A DNA stretch of 64,000 nucleotides, taken from the NCBI GenBank assembly GCA_002778095.1, contig PCDL01000001.1, forward strand, positions 62,001 to 126,000. Direction: 5' to 3'. The DNA comes from Fragosphaeria purpurea (Eukaryota; Ascomycota; Sordariomycetes; Ophiostomatales; Ophiostomataceae). Under the pieces are notes generated by a model, which made no database searches, had not been told where the DNA came from, and saw only the letters and a list, made by a program, of their open reading frames with translations. Of this stretch, positions 47,601-59,713 are shown in pieces. Numbering within the stretch: the first letter of the stretch is position 1; the number at the start of each line of letters is the position of its first letter. Both the position numbers and the translations under genes were made by a program.

Positions 47601-50600
47601 AAAAAAATATTTTTTATACTACTTTTAATTATTAGTAAATATATTTATATAACGGTTTAATAATAATAAAATAAATTTTATCGGCGAACCCGATAACGAA
47701 TATAAATAATATAGTTATAAGGTCTTTATATTAGGTGTTAATATAAAATAAAAAAAGAATAAAAGATAAGGTTAAGCTTTATAATATACTTACGCGGAGG
47801 TAATATTTAAGTATAATTTAATTATTAAATAATAAGATAATTAAAGGGTTAATAAAGAAGTTATAATATTAATATATAAACGTTATTAATAATCTTTTAT
47901 AATAAAGTATATATAAAAAGCGTTTATAATTAATTATATTAAAGGCCCCTTTAATATTAAGTTAAAGTAATATTATTTTTATTTTTAAATCTTAAACTAA
48001 AAATATTAATATTTAAAGTAAAAGGTACGTAATTTCGGTAAAATAATAAATATAATTACTAAATTAATTATTTAAAGGTAATATAAAGGTCGTAGTATAA
48101 CTACGTATTAATTTTTTTTTTACTTAATATAATTACGTTACGAGTTTTTAACGTTAATATACGAAGATTATTACGCGGCCGGGGGTAAGAATAAAAAGGT
48201 ATAATATAAATAAAGGTAATTATAACTATTTATATAAGTAAGGTATAATTTTTATATAATTATAATTTTTAGTTTATTATAATCTCGTAACGTTATATTT
48301 ATATTATTTTTATTTCGGTTAATATTTTATTAAGTTACCGTAATTATAATTATACTTTTTATAAAGCCGGTATCGTTATTACTAATTAGAATAAGTTATT
48401 GAGTATTTAATTATTAGTATAATTTTACGGAGGTATAATATTAAACGTTAATTATTATAATAAGAAAGAGAATAAGTTTATAATATTTAAGTTTATAATA
48501 TTATAAGGTATTATAAGCTTTAAAGGTCTTCCTCGGCGGTTAAAGTTAATATTAATAGTTAATAGTAAAAGATATAATCTTTTCCGAGGTAGGTTATCCG
48601 TAGTATAACTATAAGTTAATATATTTATTATTACGTAAAATATACGTAGTTTATATAAGTGTATTACCGCGGCTTATTTCTTAACTATAGTTACCGTTAA
48701 ATATTTTAAGTCTTATACCGGGTAATTCTCGCGGTAATTAATATAGACTCGGTACGATATCGTTAAAGATAAGGTATATATATTATTTTTTAAATATACT
48801 AGTCTTACGTAAAAACCGTAACGGGTTCACTCTATATAAAATTTAAATAGGTATCCAAAAGAGTAGTAATTATAATATCTTATAATTTATATTACCGTTA
48901 TAAATAAAATATATAATATAGGCGGAATAATAAATCTAGACTTAATATCTTTTACTACCGATATAAAGCCGGTAACTTAAGTATTAATAACGATCCTCTT
49001 ATATTTAAAGATATAAACGGTAATTAACTAACATATTAATACGTACTTATATTAATCTTTACGTACGGGCACTTTATATAAGTAGTTATAGACCGGAGCT
49101 AACTCCGATATCGATATTTTAAAATTTTTCGATTATTACTATAAGGCTTTAATTAAACGTATATAGCCGGTATATATAGTAAAGCTTAACGGTAATTTAA
49201 AAAGTTAAATCCTCTTCCGTATAATAAGGGATCGGCGCCGTATTCGGTCCCTCTTTATTTAATTATACGGATTTTAAAACCGAAACCCGTACGATTATTA
49301 TAAAAAAGGGTACCGGTCGAGGTTATTAAAGTTTAACGTAAATAATAAATCTTATTATATTATAGTCCCCTTCTTTAACTATATCTTTTTACCTAGCTTA
49401 TTTAATACTTATAATAATTATATATACTATATTAGTATTAATAAATATATATACTATAAGCTAAAGGGTAAGCCCGATCCGTACTCCGAATAAACGCGTA
49501 GTTTCCGTAAATCGGAGGTAGGCGAAGCCGAAATAGGCCCGCGGAAACTCTCTTCGCTTAATACTCCTATTATTAAGCTAGATCTAGCCGGGCTTATAAT
49601 ACGGTAAGCCGTTACTAGTAAGAATCGTTAATAAATAAGTTTCGTAAAGGTTATAACTCGAAAGAATATATAAAAGGAGGACGAGGTAAAAGAAAATAAA
49701 AGGGGTAATAAAAAAAAAAGTAACGTTTAATCGTTTAAATAAATAAAAACTTAATTAATAGAGAAAATAAATAAAATATATAACCCCCTCCCTTTTTTCT
49801 TTACTTAAACGTAAAAAGAGGAAAGAAAAAGTAATAAAAAAATATATTAAAAATTAAAATAAAAAATAAAAATAAATAGTAAAGAAAATATAAAAAAAAA
49901 TTATAATAAAAGAAATTAAAAATAATAATAAATTTAACGTTAAAAAGGAGGGAGTAAAAGGATAATAATTTTAATCTTTTCCCGATAATAAAAATAATAT
50001 TAAAGTTTTTATAACCTTTTAACTTATATTTCGTTAATTATAGAGTAAAAAGTTAACTTATCGTAATTAAAAGTAATAAAAGAGTTTAAACTAGTATTAA
50101 AAATATTACTCTTTAAATTTAAGTTTAAAAAAGTAACTAAATTATTTAATATTTAATAACTTTTTTCGTTTAAAACGAACTTCCGTAAATAGTTAACGTA
50201 AAAGTTATTAATTAAAAAAGCGCCGTCCGATTAAATTAACCGTACGCCTCCGTTAAGACCGATCGTATAAATAAAAAAAGGGTTAAATTAACGGAAGGCG
50301 AGCTTAAAGCTTATAAATATATCTATAATACGGTAATAATTTTAAATTAAAATTAAATTTTTAATACGGAGATCTTAATTATTAAAGCGCCGCTTAAAAC
50401 GATTACGTTAATCCTTTATATAAATTAAACGTTAATAATACGCGGTAACTACTTTTATAATAATATTTATATCCTCTTCTTTACCGGTTAATATATAAGT
50501 ACGTACTTCGATAAATTTAAACGTAGTTATAGTAAGGTACTAACGAAGTATACGTTATATAAGTATATCCGTCTCGAGAGGTATAATCGGTTTATAACCG

Positions 50601-52255
50601 TATAAAAGGTAAAAGAGCGAATATCCGTACGAGGCTTTAATAATTATACGATCCGTAAAAAAAGTAATATATAAATATTTAAACTAGTTAATACTTATAC
50701 CGTTTATAGGCTTTACGAGGTTAAAGTAGATCGGAAAATAACCGCTTTTTATAATACCGTTAACCGGAGGGTTATATACCGACGTAATAATACGGAGAAT
50801 TTTAAAACGTTTATAAATAACGATTAACTCTTTCTTAAATTTACTTTTATTATTAATAACGACTTTTAACGGGACTTTATACTAAAAGATAATCTTTCGT
50901 TATAAAAAAAGTAATAATTTTTAAATTATTAATAATTATAATATTAACTTTTATAAAGTTAATAAATTTATAATAAGCTTCGATTAAAAATATCTTACGG
51001 ATAGTAGTAATAAAGAGATACTATATATCGAGATATAGCTTTTTAAAGGCTTATATTAAAGGCTTTTAAAACTAGGTTACTATCTTTTAATAACGGGTTT
51101 ATTATTTTTAATACGTTAAGTAAATTAAAAGGGTTATATAAATCTCTTTCTTTATATACTTTTAATAATACCGGCGGATAAGATAACTAATCGTAACCGT
51201 TTAACCGCGGTATATAACCGTTAAGTATACGTTAAAGATTAACTTCGTTTATAAATCTTTATTATCGATTATACGCTTTAAAAAAATATTAATATTAAAA
51301 GTAAGACGTTAAAGGCGGCCCTCGTTATACGTATAATTACGGCATTTAAATAAAAAGCGTTTAAACTCTTTTTTATAAGTATTAAACGGGTATTATTACT
51401 TTAGAAAATAACGTATAATATTATAAGAGGCGTTATTCTAATATTCGTTTATAGGTAAAATAAAGACGAATTCGTCTTTTAAGATAAGGGTATAAATTTA
51501 AGTACTAATAAAGTTCTTTATCTTTTTCTTTTTATAGGGCTCCTCTCTTATAACTAACGGTTAACGTAAAAGAGTATCCGTTATAACGTTTTTAACGTTA
51601 AATATATACTTAATTATAAAATTAAACTACCGAATATACGTAATCTACCGTATAATAATATTATCGGAGACTATTAAAATAATACGATTTATTTAATATA
51701 TTAAAACGAGGGAGTCGGTCTTTAAAAAGAAGTAAACGTTAACGAGGTAGTTATAGAGTTTTTAAAGAGTATAAATAATAACGCGGTACTCTCTTTTAAT
51801 TATATTATATTAAGCTTCGGCTTTCGATTACGTACTACTTTCGTACCGGGAGGGCTTCCGGCTTAAACTAACTATATAAAGTATATACTTTAGTTAATAA
51901 GGTTAGTATCGACTATAAGAATAATTAAAGCGTAACCTAGTAAGTAGTTAATACTAATTAAAAGCGGAGGGGTCGTTAGAATCTTTTTAATACGGTTAAA
52001 GGCCGCCTACTCGGTAACCTCCTATTTTTAACGGACGTCCTTTTTTAATAAATCGTATAATAAGCGTAAGATTAAAGCGTATAATTCCACTTAAATACGG
52101 TAAAAAAAATAACTACGTTTAAAAAGGATCGGAGCTTCCGTATATTTTTATACTTTTTCTATACGAGAATAATAATAACCTTTAAAATATTAAAAAGCCT
52201 CCTCTTTATACTAATAATATAACCGATAATATCCGTTATAAATTAATATTACTAT
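44641..52255. other. RIP-mutated DNA, 7.6 kb, no family recognised
   Basis: CpA and TpG depletion with CpG kept marks this as former repeat DNA. Long stretches (for example 45,400-46,500 and 48,400-49,700 on the plus strand) read as frames whose stops are mostly TAA and TAG, as expected of mutated coding sequence, but I could not match them to RT, integrase, transposase or helicase motifs. A short TA run lies at 45,058-45,077. There is no clear LTR or inverted terminal repeat. Confidence 0.4.
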
Positions 52256-55244
52256 AATTTTAAAGTAAGGTTATTAGCCCGTTTAAGATATTAGAAAAAA
52301 TAAGAAAGTAAGCGTATAAATTAATATTACCGTAATAATATTAAAGGTTATATAATATCTTTCCGGTTACTTTATTAAAGCCGTAACGAGTAAGAGACGT
52401 TAAAAAAGCGACGGCGATATATATACCGGACTTAAAGAACGACCCCGATAAGTAAAAGGTCGAGGTAGTAAAAGATAAAGTAACTCGTAAAAGAGAAGTT
52501 TATTATTTAGTTAAATAGGTAGGATAGCCCGTAAAGTATAATTAATAGGTACTTAAAAAAGATATAATAAACGATTAAAAAGTAATACGGGATTATTAAA
52601 AACGTATAAAGTTAAAAGTAAAAAATAAAAATAGTTAAATTTAAATAAACTATTTAACGTATACCGATAAGGTAACTACCTCTCCGCGACGGCGAGTTAC
52701 GTAAATAAAATTAAAAAAGAGAAAAATAAAAAAAGTACGGTCCGAACGGATAACCACCTTACCGTAATAACGAGTACGCGAATAAAAATAAAAAAGATTA
52801 AAAATAAAATAAAAAGAGTATATACCGAGTAGGTAACTACCTCGTCGTAATAACGAGTCGTATAAATAAAAAAAGTAAATAAAATAAAATAAAATAAAAA
52901 GATAAAGGAAAATTAAAAGAGGGTATAAAATAAACTAATAATTAAAATAAAAATTATTAATATTAAAAAACCTAAATAAAAAAAGAAATAAAATTAAAAG
53001 AAAAGAAATTAATTACTTTTATAATATTATCGGGGCGAGCCGGGTAACCCGACGCTTTATACGTTAACGGATAATTCCCTCGTTTATAAAGATAAAACGA
53101 ACGTTAATTATAAATACGGTTATACGTTACTTTTAAAAATTATATAAACGATCCTTAGGCTTTAAACGGAGTCGGTACTTTTCCGGGCCGATATCGACCT
53201 AACCTATAATTTAAAGCCGCCGCTCCCGACTCGCCCTTACCTTTTATATTAAGGTATCGTACTAAGTATAAGTAACCGCGCCGGCCGGCTTACTCCGTAA
53301 CCTATAAAAGGCCTTATAACTACGTTATAACTTTAATATTATATTTATTAACTCTTCGCTTAATAAAAGAAAAGCCGGGGGCGCGCCTTTAATACGCCTT
53401 TAAGTTTACTCGAACTTATAATAACGAGTAACGGTACGTAAAATAGTATAAATATTCCTCGTAATAAGCGCGGACTACTTTTTATAATAACGCTTATAAT
53501 TTACGTACGTAGTATAACGCGAAGTTAATCTAGGTTTATAATATAAATTTTAACGCGGCGCCGTACCGCGGTAACGATTAATTACGCGTAAAACGTACAC
53601 CTTATAAGTATACTCTTAAGGATCGACGGTTAGCTTAAACTCGTCGTCGTCCGACGCCGCGGTTAAATCGTTAACGGTACTCTTATAATACGCGGCCTTT
53701 ATATTATTATTCTCGTCGTTCCCGGAGTCGTTATTATTTACCGCGTTACTTTATATTATTATTATTACCGTCTTTATTATTATTCTCGTTCTTTAACTCG
53801 TTATTATCGTTATTTACGGGAGGAGCCGGGGCGGGCCGGTTTACGGGCGTAACGCGCGAGGGACGGGAAGTAGTAAAAGTTATAATCTTTTATTTAATAA
53901 ATATTTTAAACCGTACCTTAGATCGAGAACTAACCGACGGCGGCTTAAGGCGAGCGGGCGAGTTATTTAACGATAAAACACGTAAAGTTATAAGACTTAA
54001 TACGGTGGAAGGCCCCGCGGCCGCGACGGCGCGCCGCGCGGGCGTCGCGGGCGGTGCGAGTATTAACGTTATTACGGCCGCGGTTACTACTATTAACGCG
54101 ACGGCGGGTATAACCGTTAATATAACGACGGTTACTACTATTAACGCGGCGGTTAATATAATTACCGTCGTAGTTACCGGCGTAACTACGGGTACCGAGT
54201 TAGTTATTAACGGCGTTATAAGCTTTAATATTAATCTTAATACTTTAACCGTAATAACGGCCTATCCTTATTACTTAACCTTATAACGTATAACCCGTTC
54301 GGCGTCCCGCTACGTTTACCGCTCGTTATAATAATAGCCTCCGTATTTAATTATATTAAAAGTTAAAGAAAAATTTAAAAAGAAGCGTAAATAAACGTAT
54401 AAAAGAAAAATATTAAACGATTACTTTTACTCTTAAGATACGACTTAGAAAGAACTTATAAAGATAAAAAGAAAAATTAGCTCTTTAAAAGTAGAGGGAA
54501 CGACCGCGTTTATATATAAAGCCGACGGTTACCCGTAAAAAAGTAAATAAATAAATAAATATAAGAAGAAAAGAACGACCGGCTACTAAAGAATATTTAT
54601 TTAATACGAGTATAAAACGCTTACGTACCGCGGGCGAACCGTATAAAGGTATATATTAAAAAAGATATAAAGGAGGTTTAAGGTAACCGGTTAAATATAA
54701 ATATATTTAGAAAATATAAGTAACTTAAACTCTATAAATATAACTATAAAAGCCCGGGGCGGACCGTCGGCGTACCGCCGACTAACCGCCACCCTTTTAT
54801 ATATTAAATAAAGATATAAAGACGTTCTTTTAATACTCCTTATAAATAAGAGACTAGTAAAAATATACGGATTAAGGGACTAGCCCGTTAAAGGGAGAAA
54901 ATAATTATTATAACCTTTAATACGTACGCTTATAATCGATAAAAAGTCGACGGCGAGCCGTAAACGTACTATAGGCCCGCCCGTACGTAACGGCTTATAT
55001 AACGGGTTAAGCGACGGGATATACCCGGGCCTAGGGTTTAAGGCCCGTATAAAGGTAATACCGGGCCTAGCATACTATATATATAGGATATTTATTTAAT
55101 TACCCTTTTTTTTTATACGAATTAAGAAGGGGATAAAACTTAATCTTATTATAAAAATAAACCTACCTTCGCCTTTATATACGTATTATTAATATAACGT
55201 ATTCGTTACGTTATCGATTACCTATTCTACTAACCCTTATTATA
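52256..55244 (+). mobile_element. Family B fragment B4 (integrase end, tail and 3' LTR)
   Basis: A 5'-truncated copy starting at about 52,256 in the end of integrase. It continues through the chromodomain, a tandem-repeat array (three units of about 80 bases at 52,660-52,890), the antisense frame (53,020-54,290) and a complete 339-base 3' LTR at 54,906-55,244. The exact 5' junction is uncertain. To its right it abuts a minus-strand Copia relic. Confidence 0.75.
53020..54290 (-). pseudogene. Antisense accessory reading frame in the tail of B4
   Basis: This is the least damaged copy of the antisense frame. Near 53,600-53,690 (minus strand) it reads STVNDLTAASDDDEFKLTVD followed by a Tyr/Lys-rich segment and RYRGTAPR. 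Upstream is an Asn/Asp-rich stretch (plus 53,740-53,830), then the GC-rich low-complexity part (54,005-54,220). The product is not recognised. Confidence 0.5.
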
Positions 55245-58200
55245 CCTACCACTTTAAAGTGGTAGAGAGGTAATAAAGTTAAAGAAGTAATAATCTTTAT
55301 AAACCGTATAAAGTTTTTTTAAGTTTTTAGATCGGGCGTTTACCGTTAATTAATTTTAATAAAGTTAGTGAGTAAACGTATAAAGACGGTTTCGTTTAAA
55401 TTAACGTTTATAAAGGCGTTTATAACGTTTAATTAACGGATTTTTAGGTTAAATTTAATTATAATAACTATAAAAATACGAAAAGTCGGGCTACCGAGAG
55501 TATTAACCTTAGTAAATAAATCGGTTAAGGCTTATTAATTTTTATAAATAATTATTCGAGCCTTATATTTTTTAAGATAACCGTTAACGTTTTCTTTATA
55601 AGTAAATACTTATATATTAAAGAGAATCGTATAACTCTTAACTTCTTTATCGTTAGTAATATAATATATACCTAGATCTTAATATAAATTTATATACTTT
55701 CTCTAGGCCGCTATAAATTCGTAATAAAAAAGGTAATCGTAAAGTTTTTTTTACGTTAATAGTAACGGTAAGTTTTTTCGAAGTATACTTTAAGTAAACG
55801 ACGTAATAAAAACCTAATTAAACGCGTTATTTATCTTAGATAAAATTTCGCTTATACCGAATTCGTTAATAATAAGAGGGTTTTTTTAGTTTTTTTATAC
55901 GTTTTCTACTTATTTTTAAATTATCGTTTATTTTATACTACGTTACGAAAGCGAACGTAAACGAATTTAACGTTAACGGTAAGGCTTTTACCTTATCTCC
56001 CTACTCCGGTAAGTTTATAATATTATTATTTTTAATATAATTAGCCTATTTTTTATTTACGATCGTTACTTCTACTTCTTTAGTATTACTTATAATATTT
56101 ATTTTACGGTTAAAGGTTAGATAAACGTCTCTCTACGGGTTAGCTAAAGATTTATTTAGTATAGTTCGAGTCGGTTTAATTTATTTTTATAGGCCCTCTA
56201 GCTATTAACTAAGAGGTAATATACCTTCGTCCTTATCGTTAATAAAGTTTATACCGTATAATCGGAGGCTTTAGTTACTTTCTTCTTTAACTCTTACTAA
56301 AAGGGCGTAGTTTTTATATATTTTTTTTATCTTTTATCCTTTCTTACGTAGTATTATAAACTAAGTTAAAGTCGCCTTTAACGCTTCGACGGATATACTT
56401 AAAGGTTCGCCCTTACCGTTATAAATTATAGATTCGTTAAAGCGATATCTTTAATAGCTAGGATTTTACTTAACGTTAACACTTAAATATAATAAATATT
56501 AGTACTTTAGTAACTTACGAGGTAACCGATATAAGCTTATAGATTAAGCTTATATAAACGGTTTTTTTCTTCTTTATACGTTAACTATTAAAGTCAAAAC
56601 TTTATAGCCGTACGCCTTAAGATAAACTATTTATAACTTTTAATTTCTTATAATTTTAAAAGGAGTTTTTTTATTTAATAATTATTTTAACGTTTTATTC
56701 TATAAATACGTTATTACTCTTACTAGTTTAACCTATAGACTACTTAATAAGTTTATACTTAGTCGTATAATTCTAGATTTTTATATAATTAAGCCCTTAT
56801 AATATTTAACTACTCCGTTTTATATTAATTTATTTACTATTAATAGTTTAATTATTATCCCTCTTCTTTCTAACTAGTTAACGAGGCTTTTAATTATAAT
56901 CTTTCGGTCGGCTTTAATCGTTTATATCGTAAACCTTAACGTTTTTATTTAATTTATAAAGTTTTTAATCGTTTAACCGGATTTATTAAAGCTTTTTAAA
57001 CGTCGGAAGCGAAGCGGATAAAAGTGGATATATTATAAATATTCGTCGGTAATAAATATAACGCTCTTATAATTATCGTAAAATTTATCTAGGTCGGTCT
57101 AGTCGATATATACGCTTTAAAATAGTCTAATTACTAGGTGTGCCGGGGTACGTCGTAATATTATAACTTTTACTTTTCCTTAGTTATATACGTTATACTA
57201 GGTAGTTATTAACCCTTTTTATCTTTAAACTAAGTAAAGAGTCGTTAATAAGTTTATAACTTATAGCCTTAAGTACTTTAGTTATATATACTAAAAAAGT
57301 ACTTTTACCGTCGAAGTACGTAGGGGCTCCGTCGATTTAACCGTAAGAATATCGTAAGATTCGTTATCGTCTTTATTATCGTTTAAGCTAACGATTACTT
57401 TATAGTAACTAACGTTTTAAATAACCGTTAATAGCTTCTTATTAAACGTCCGGTAAAGGTAATATTTATACGTATATTAATAAATATTTATTTATTTAAG
57501 TTTTAAGATTAATACTACGTTAATTACGAAAGTAGGGTAAACGGCGACGTTTTTTAATAAGATTATATTCTTATTACCGTCTAGGGTAATTACTAAAAGT
57601 AGTTAATCTCCTTATTTAATTATTTTTATTTTTAAGTTACCGGCCTAGAGTTAATCTTTAAGGCTAGCTTTAATAAGGTTATAAAGTTAATCGGATAAAT
57701 TAATAATATATAGAGTAGCCCTTAAACTTAGGATTATTATAAAGGGATTGTATAAAACGCGGTAAAAACGTTAATTTTTAATATTTTAACGGATATTATA
57801 AATATACTATTTATTTACGCTTATTAACCTTTCTCCGTAACGTTTCGTTAAACGTCCCTTACTTTTTTCTTTTTTAAAGCTTTAATCTTTTTTTATTTTA
57901 AGTTATTATATTCTTTCTTTCGTTAACTCTTTAATCGCCTTATTTTATAAACTTTAGAAATATCCTTTTAATTTTTAATTAAAAAAGGTAAACTAGTAGT
58001 TAACGAAGGTATACGTTTTCTACTTATAGAGTTCGTATTATACCCGATTAAAACCTATACGTTTTTTTAAATACGTACGTACCGTTAATTAAGGCTTACC
58101 GTTTTTTCGTAAGTCTCGTACTTTTTCCCTTAAGTTTAACTCTTAGTTTTAAAGCCCGTAGACGTAGTTTTTCGTTTAATTTTAACTAACTTTCTTCGTC

Positions 58201-58995
58201 TTCTTCGTCGTTTTTTTTTATCTTTAACAATTTTTAACGATATAACGAAAACGCCTCCTCGTTTATTATTAGTCTTAATCACTTACGGGTTAAGATAATT
58301 TTTAATATATACGAGACTTTACGAAAGTTTATTTTAGCTTTATTTTCGTCGTCCTTATCGGCTTAGGCTCGGAGAGTTACGTTATAATACGGGTCGTACG
58401 GAGCTAGCTTATTACTTAGATCTATAAGTTATTTATTAAAAACGACTAGCCCGATTTACTCGTCGATTAACTTAATTATAACGTTTTCTTATTCGTCTAA
58501 CTACTCCTTTACACGATTTATTTTAAACTTATTAAGGGTGTTATAATAAAGAATAAGAATAAGGTAAGTTTATTAACTTTTTATACTTTTATTCTCTCTT
58601 TTTAACGTAGCCACCTAGTCTTTAATCGATAATTTTAACTTAAAGAGGTAACAAAACTTAAGTTACGTAGTATTTATAATAAATTCTTTAACCTTTTCTA
58701 GTATAGTCCGTATAAAATCCTTACGTTTAGTATAAAACTTCTCTTTACTCTTATAAACGGTAATAGTAGCCGCCGTATTATTTAAAAGGATTAATTTAAG
58801 CCTAAAGACTAGATTTTAAGCTTCTTCTTCCGTAATCTTTCGGGGAGGATTATTATAAAAGTAGTTAGGGTTAATTAAAGGCTATATTCGGTGGTTAGTA
58901 TAAGCGAAAAGCTAGTTATACCACTCTTTAAAGTTCTTCGGACTACTTAAAATAATATATTCGGCTTTAATAGTTATTTTTTTTATTATTTTAGT
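55245..58995 (-). pseudogene. Copia gag-pol relic (gag, integrase, partial RT)
   Basis: Gag near 58,985-58,850 reads KAEYIILSSPKNFKEWYNL-like with NPPRKITEEEA. The integrase C-terminal region near 56,780-56,600 shows KYYKGLIM, KSRIM and NKKTPF blocks in Copia spacing. RT near 55,430-55,260 shows an NAF-containing stretch then KTLYGL, the Copia LYGL motif. Stops are TAA or TAG at expected Gln and Trp positions. The RT catalytic YVDD part is missing because of the truncation. Confidence 0.72.
55246..55265. repeat. 20-bp perfect palindrome at the B4/Copia junction
   Basis: CTACCACTTTAAAGTGGTAG begins one base after the family B LTR end. On the minus strand it falls within the Copia RT frame, so it may be chance or a preferred target. 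Confidence 0.7.
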
Positions 58996-59146
58996 TAATT
59001 TTTAGTCGATTTTGAGTTATTTAGTGGTTATTTTTTAATCTTTTTCTTCTTATTATTATTATTAAATATTGTAAGATTTTTTTATTAAGTTAAAGCGTAT
59101 ACCGGGCTTATAACTATTAAAAATAAAAGAAGTTAATCAATCTGTC

Positions 59147-59500
59147 TGTTTATAATAAAAGTGCGTGGGAGCTCTAGACTATACCTAAAAACCCCCTATT
59201 TCTATAGGATTTAGCCCCTAAGGGGCCCTGCCCTAAGCACTAGCCCATTACAGTTACTTTCATACAGATTCATACCGTTCCATCACATGACTTCGTATCC
59301 TCACATTTTCCGTCTAAACACATATATTAAGAGCCGTAATAAGATGTAGAGAAAATAGACACGTGACCCCCTTCACGTGACCCAAAAAGGGTCTGTAGCG
59401 ATTAGTCATGCTCACGACGATAACTCTGGTTCGTGTGTGTGCGCGCTTAACGCGCACATATACTTTTTCTAGACTATGCCAAAATTCATCTTATTTTACA
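59147..59500 (+). repeat. 5' LTR of the plus-strand Copia element
   Basis: It runs from TGTTTATAAT to TTTTACA, giving inverted TGT/ACA ends and a length of about 354 bases. It is followed at once by GGTTATGTTGCCCGG, which resembles the segment next to the LTR in the neighbouring minus-strand Copia and is the likely primer-binding site. An alternative start four bases earlier is possible. The 3' copy is outside the window, so it cannot be confirmed here. Confidence 0.6.
59360..59379 (+). promoter_or_regulatory. Two CACGTGAC E-box sites in the Copia LTR
   Basis: CACGTGACCC occurs at 59,360 and again at 59,374, in direct orientation 14 bases apart. CACGTG is the binding site of bHLH factors such as Cbf1, so this may be part of the element's promoter. 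No function is shown. Confidence 0.4.
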
Positions 59501-59713
59501 GGTTATGTTGCCCGGAGCGCATTTGGCACCAATTTTAATTAATTGAAGCTCTTTTTCATCAAATCTGGACTTTTCGCTATTATATATAGCTTCTTTTCAT
59601 TTATTTTTACGTTTTTTCTGCGCCTGGAGACGTTGGACGAGTCGAGTTGGCCCGGACGTTCAGGGGGAAAAACGCGTTAAATCTAACAAAAATATCACGA
59701 AAATTTTCACCGT

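Larger units (their letters stand above)
55245..59145 (-). mobile_element. Ty1/Copia retrotransposon relic, minus strand, 3' truncated
   Basis: Reading from high to low coordinates: about 25 bases of a presumed LTR end, a primer-binding-like segment (about 59,096-59,117), gag (about 58,990-58,000), integrase (about 57,500-56,300) and the first part of RT (about 55,900-55,245). Integrase before RT is the Copia order. The element is cut inside RT at the 3' LTR end of B4, and its 5' LTR is cut by the next Copia element. It is heavily RIP-mutated. Confidence 0.78.
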
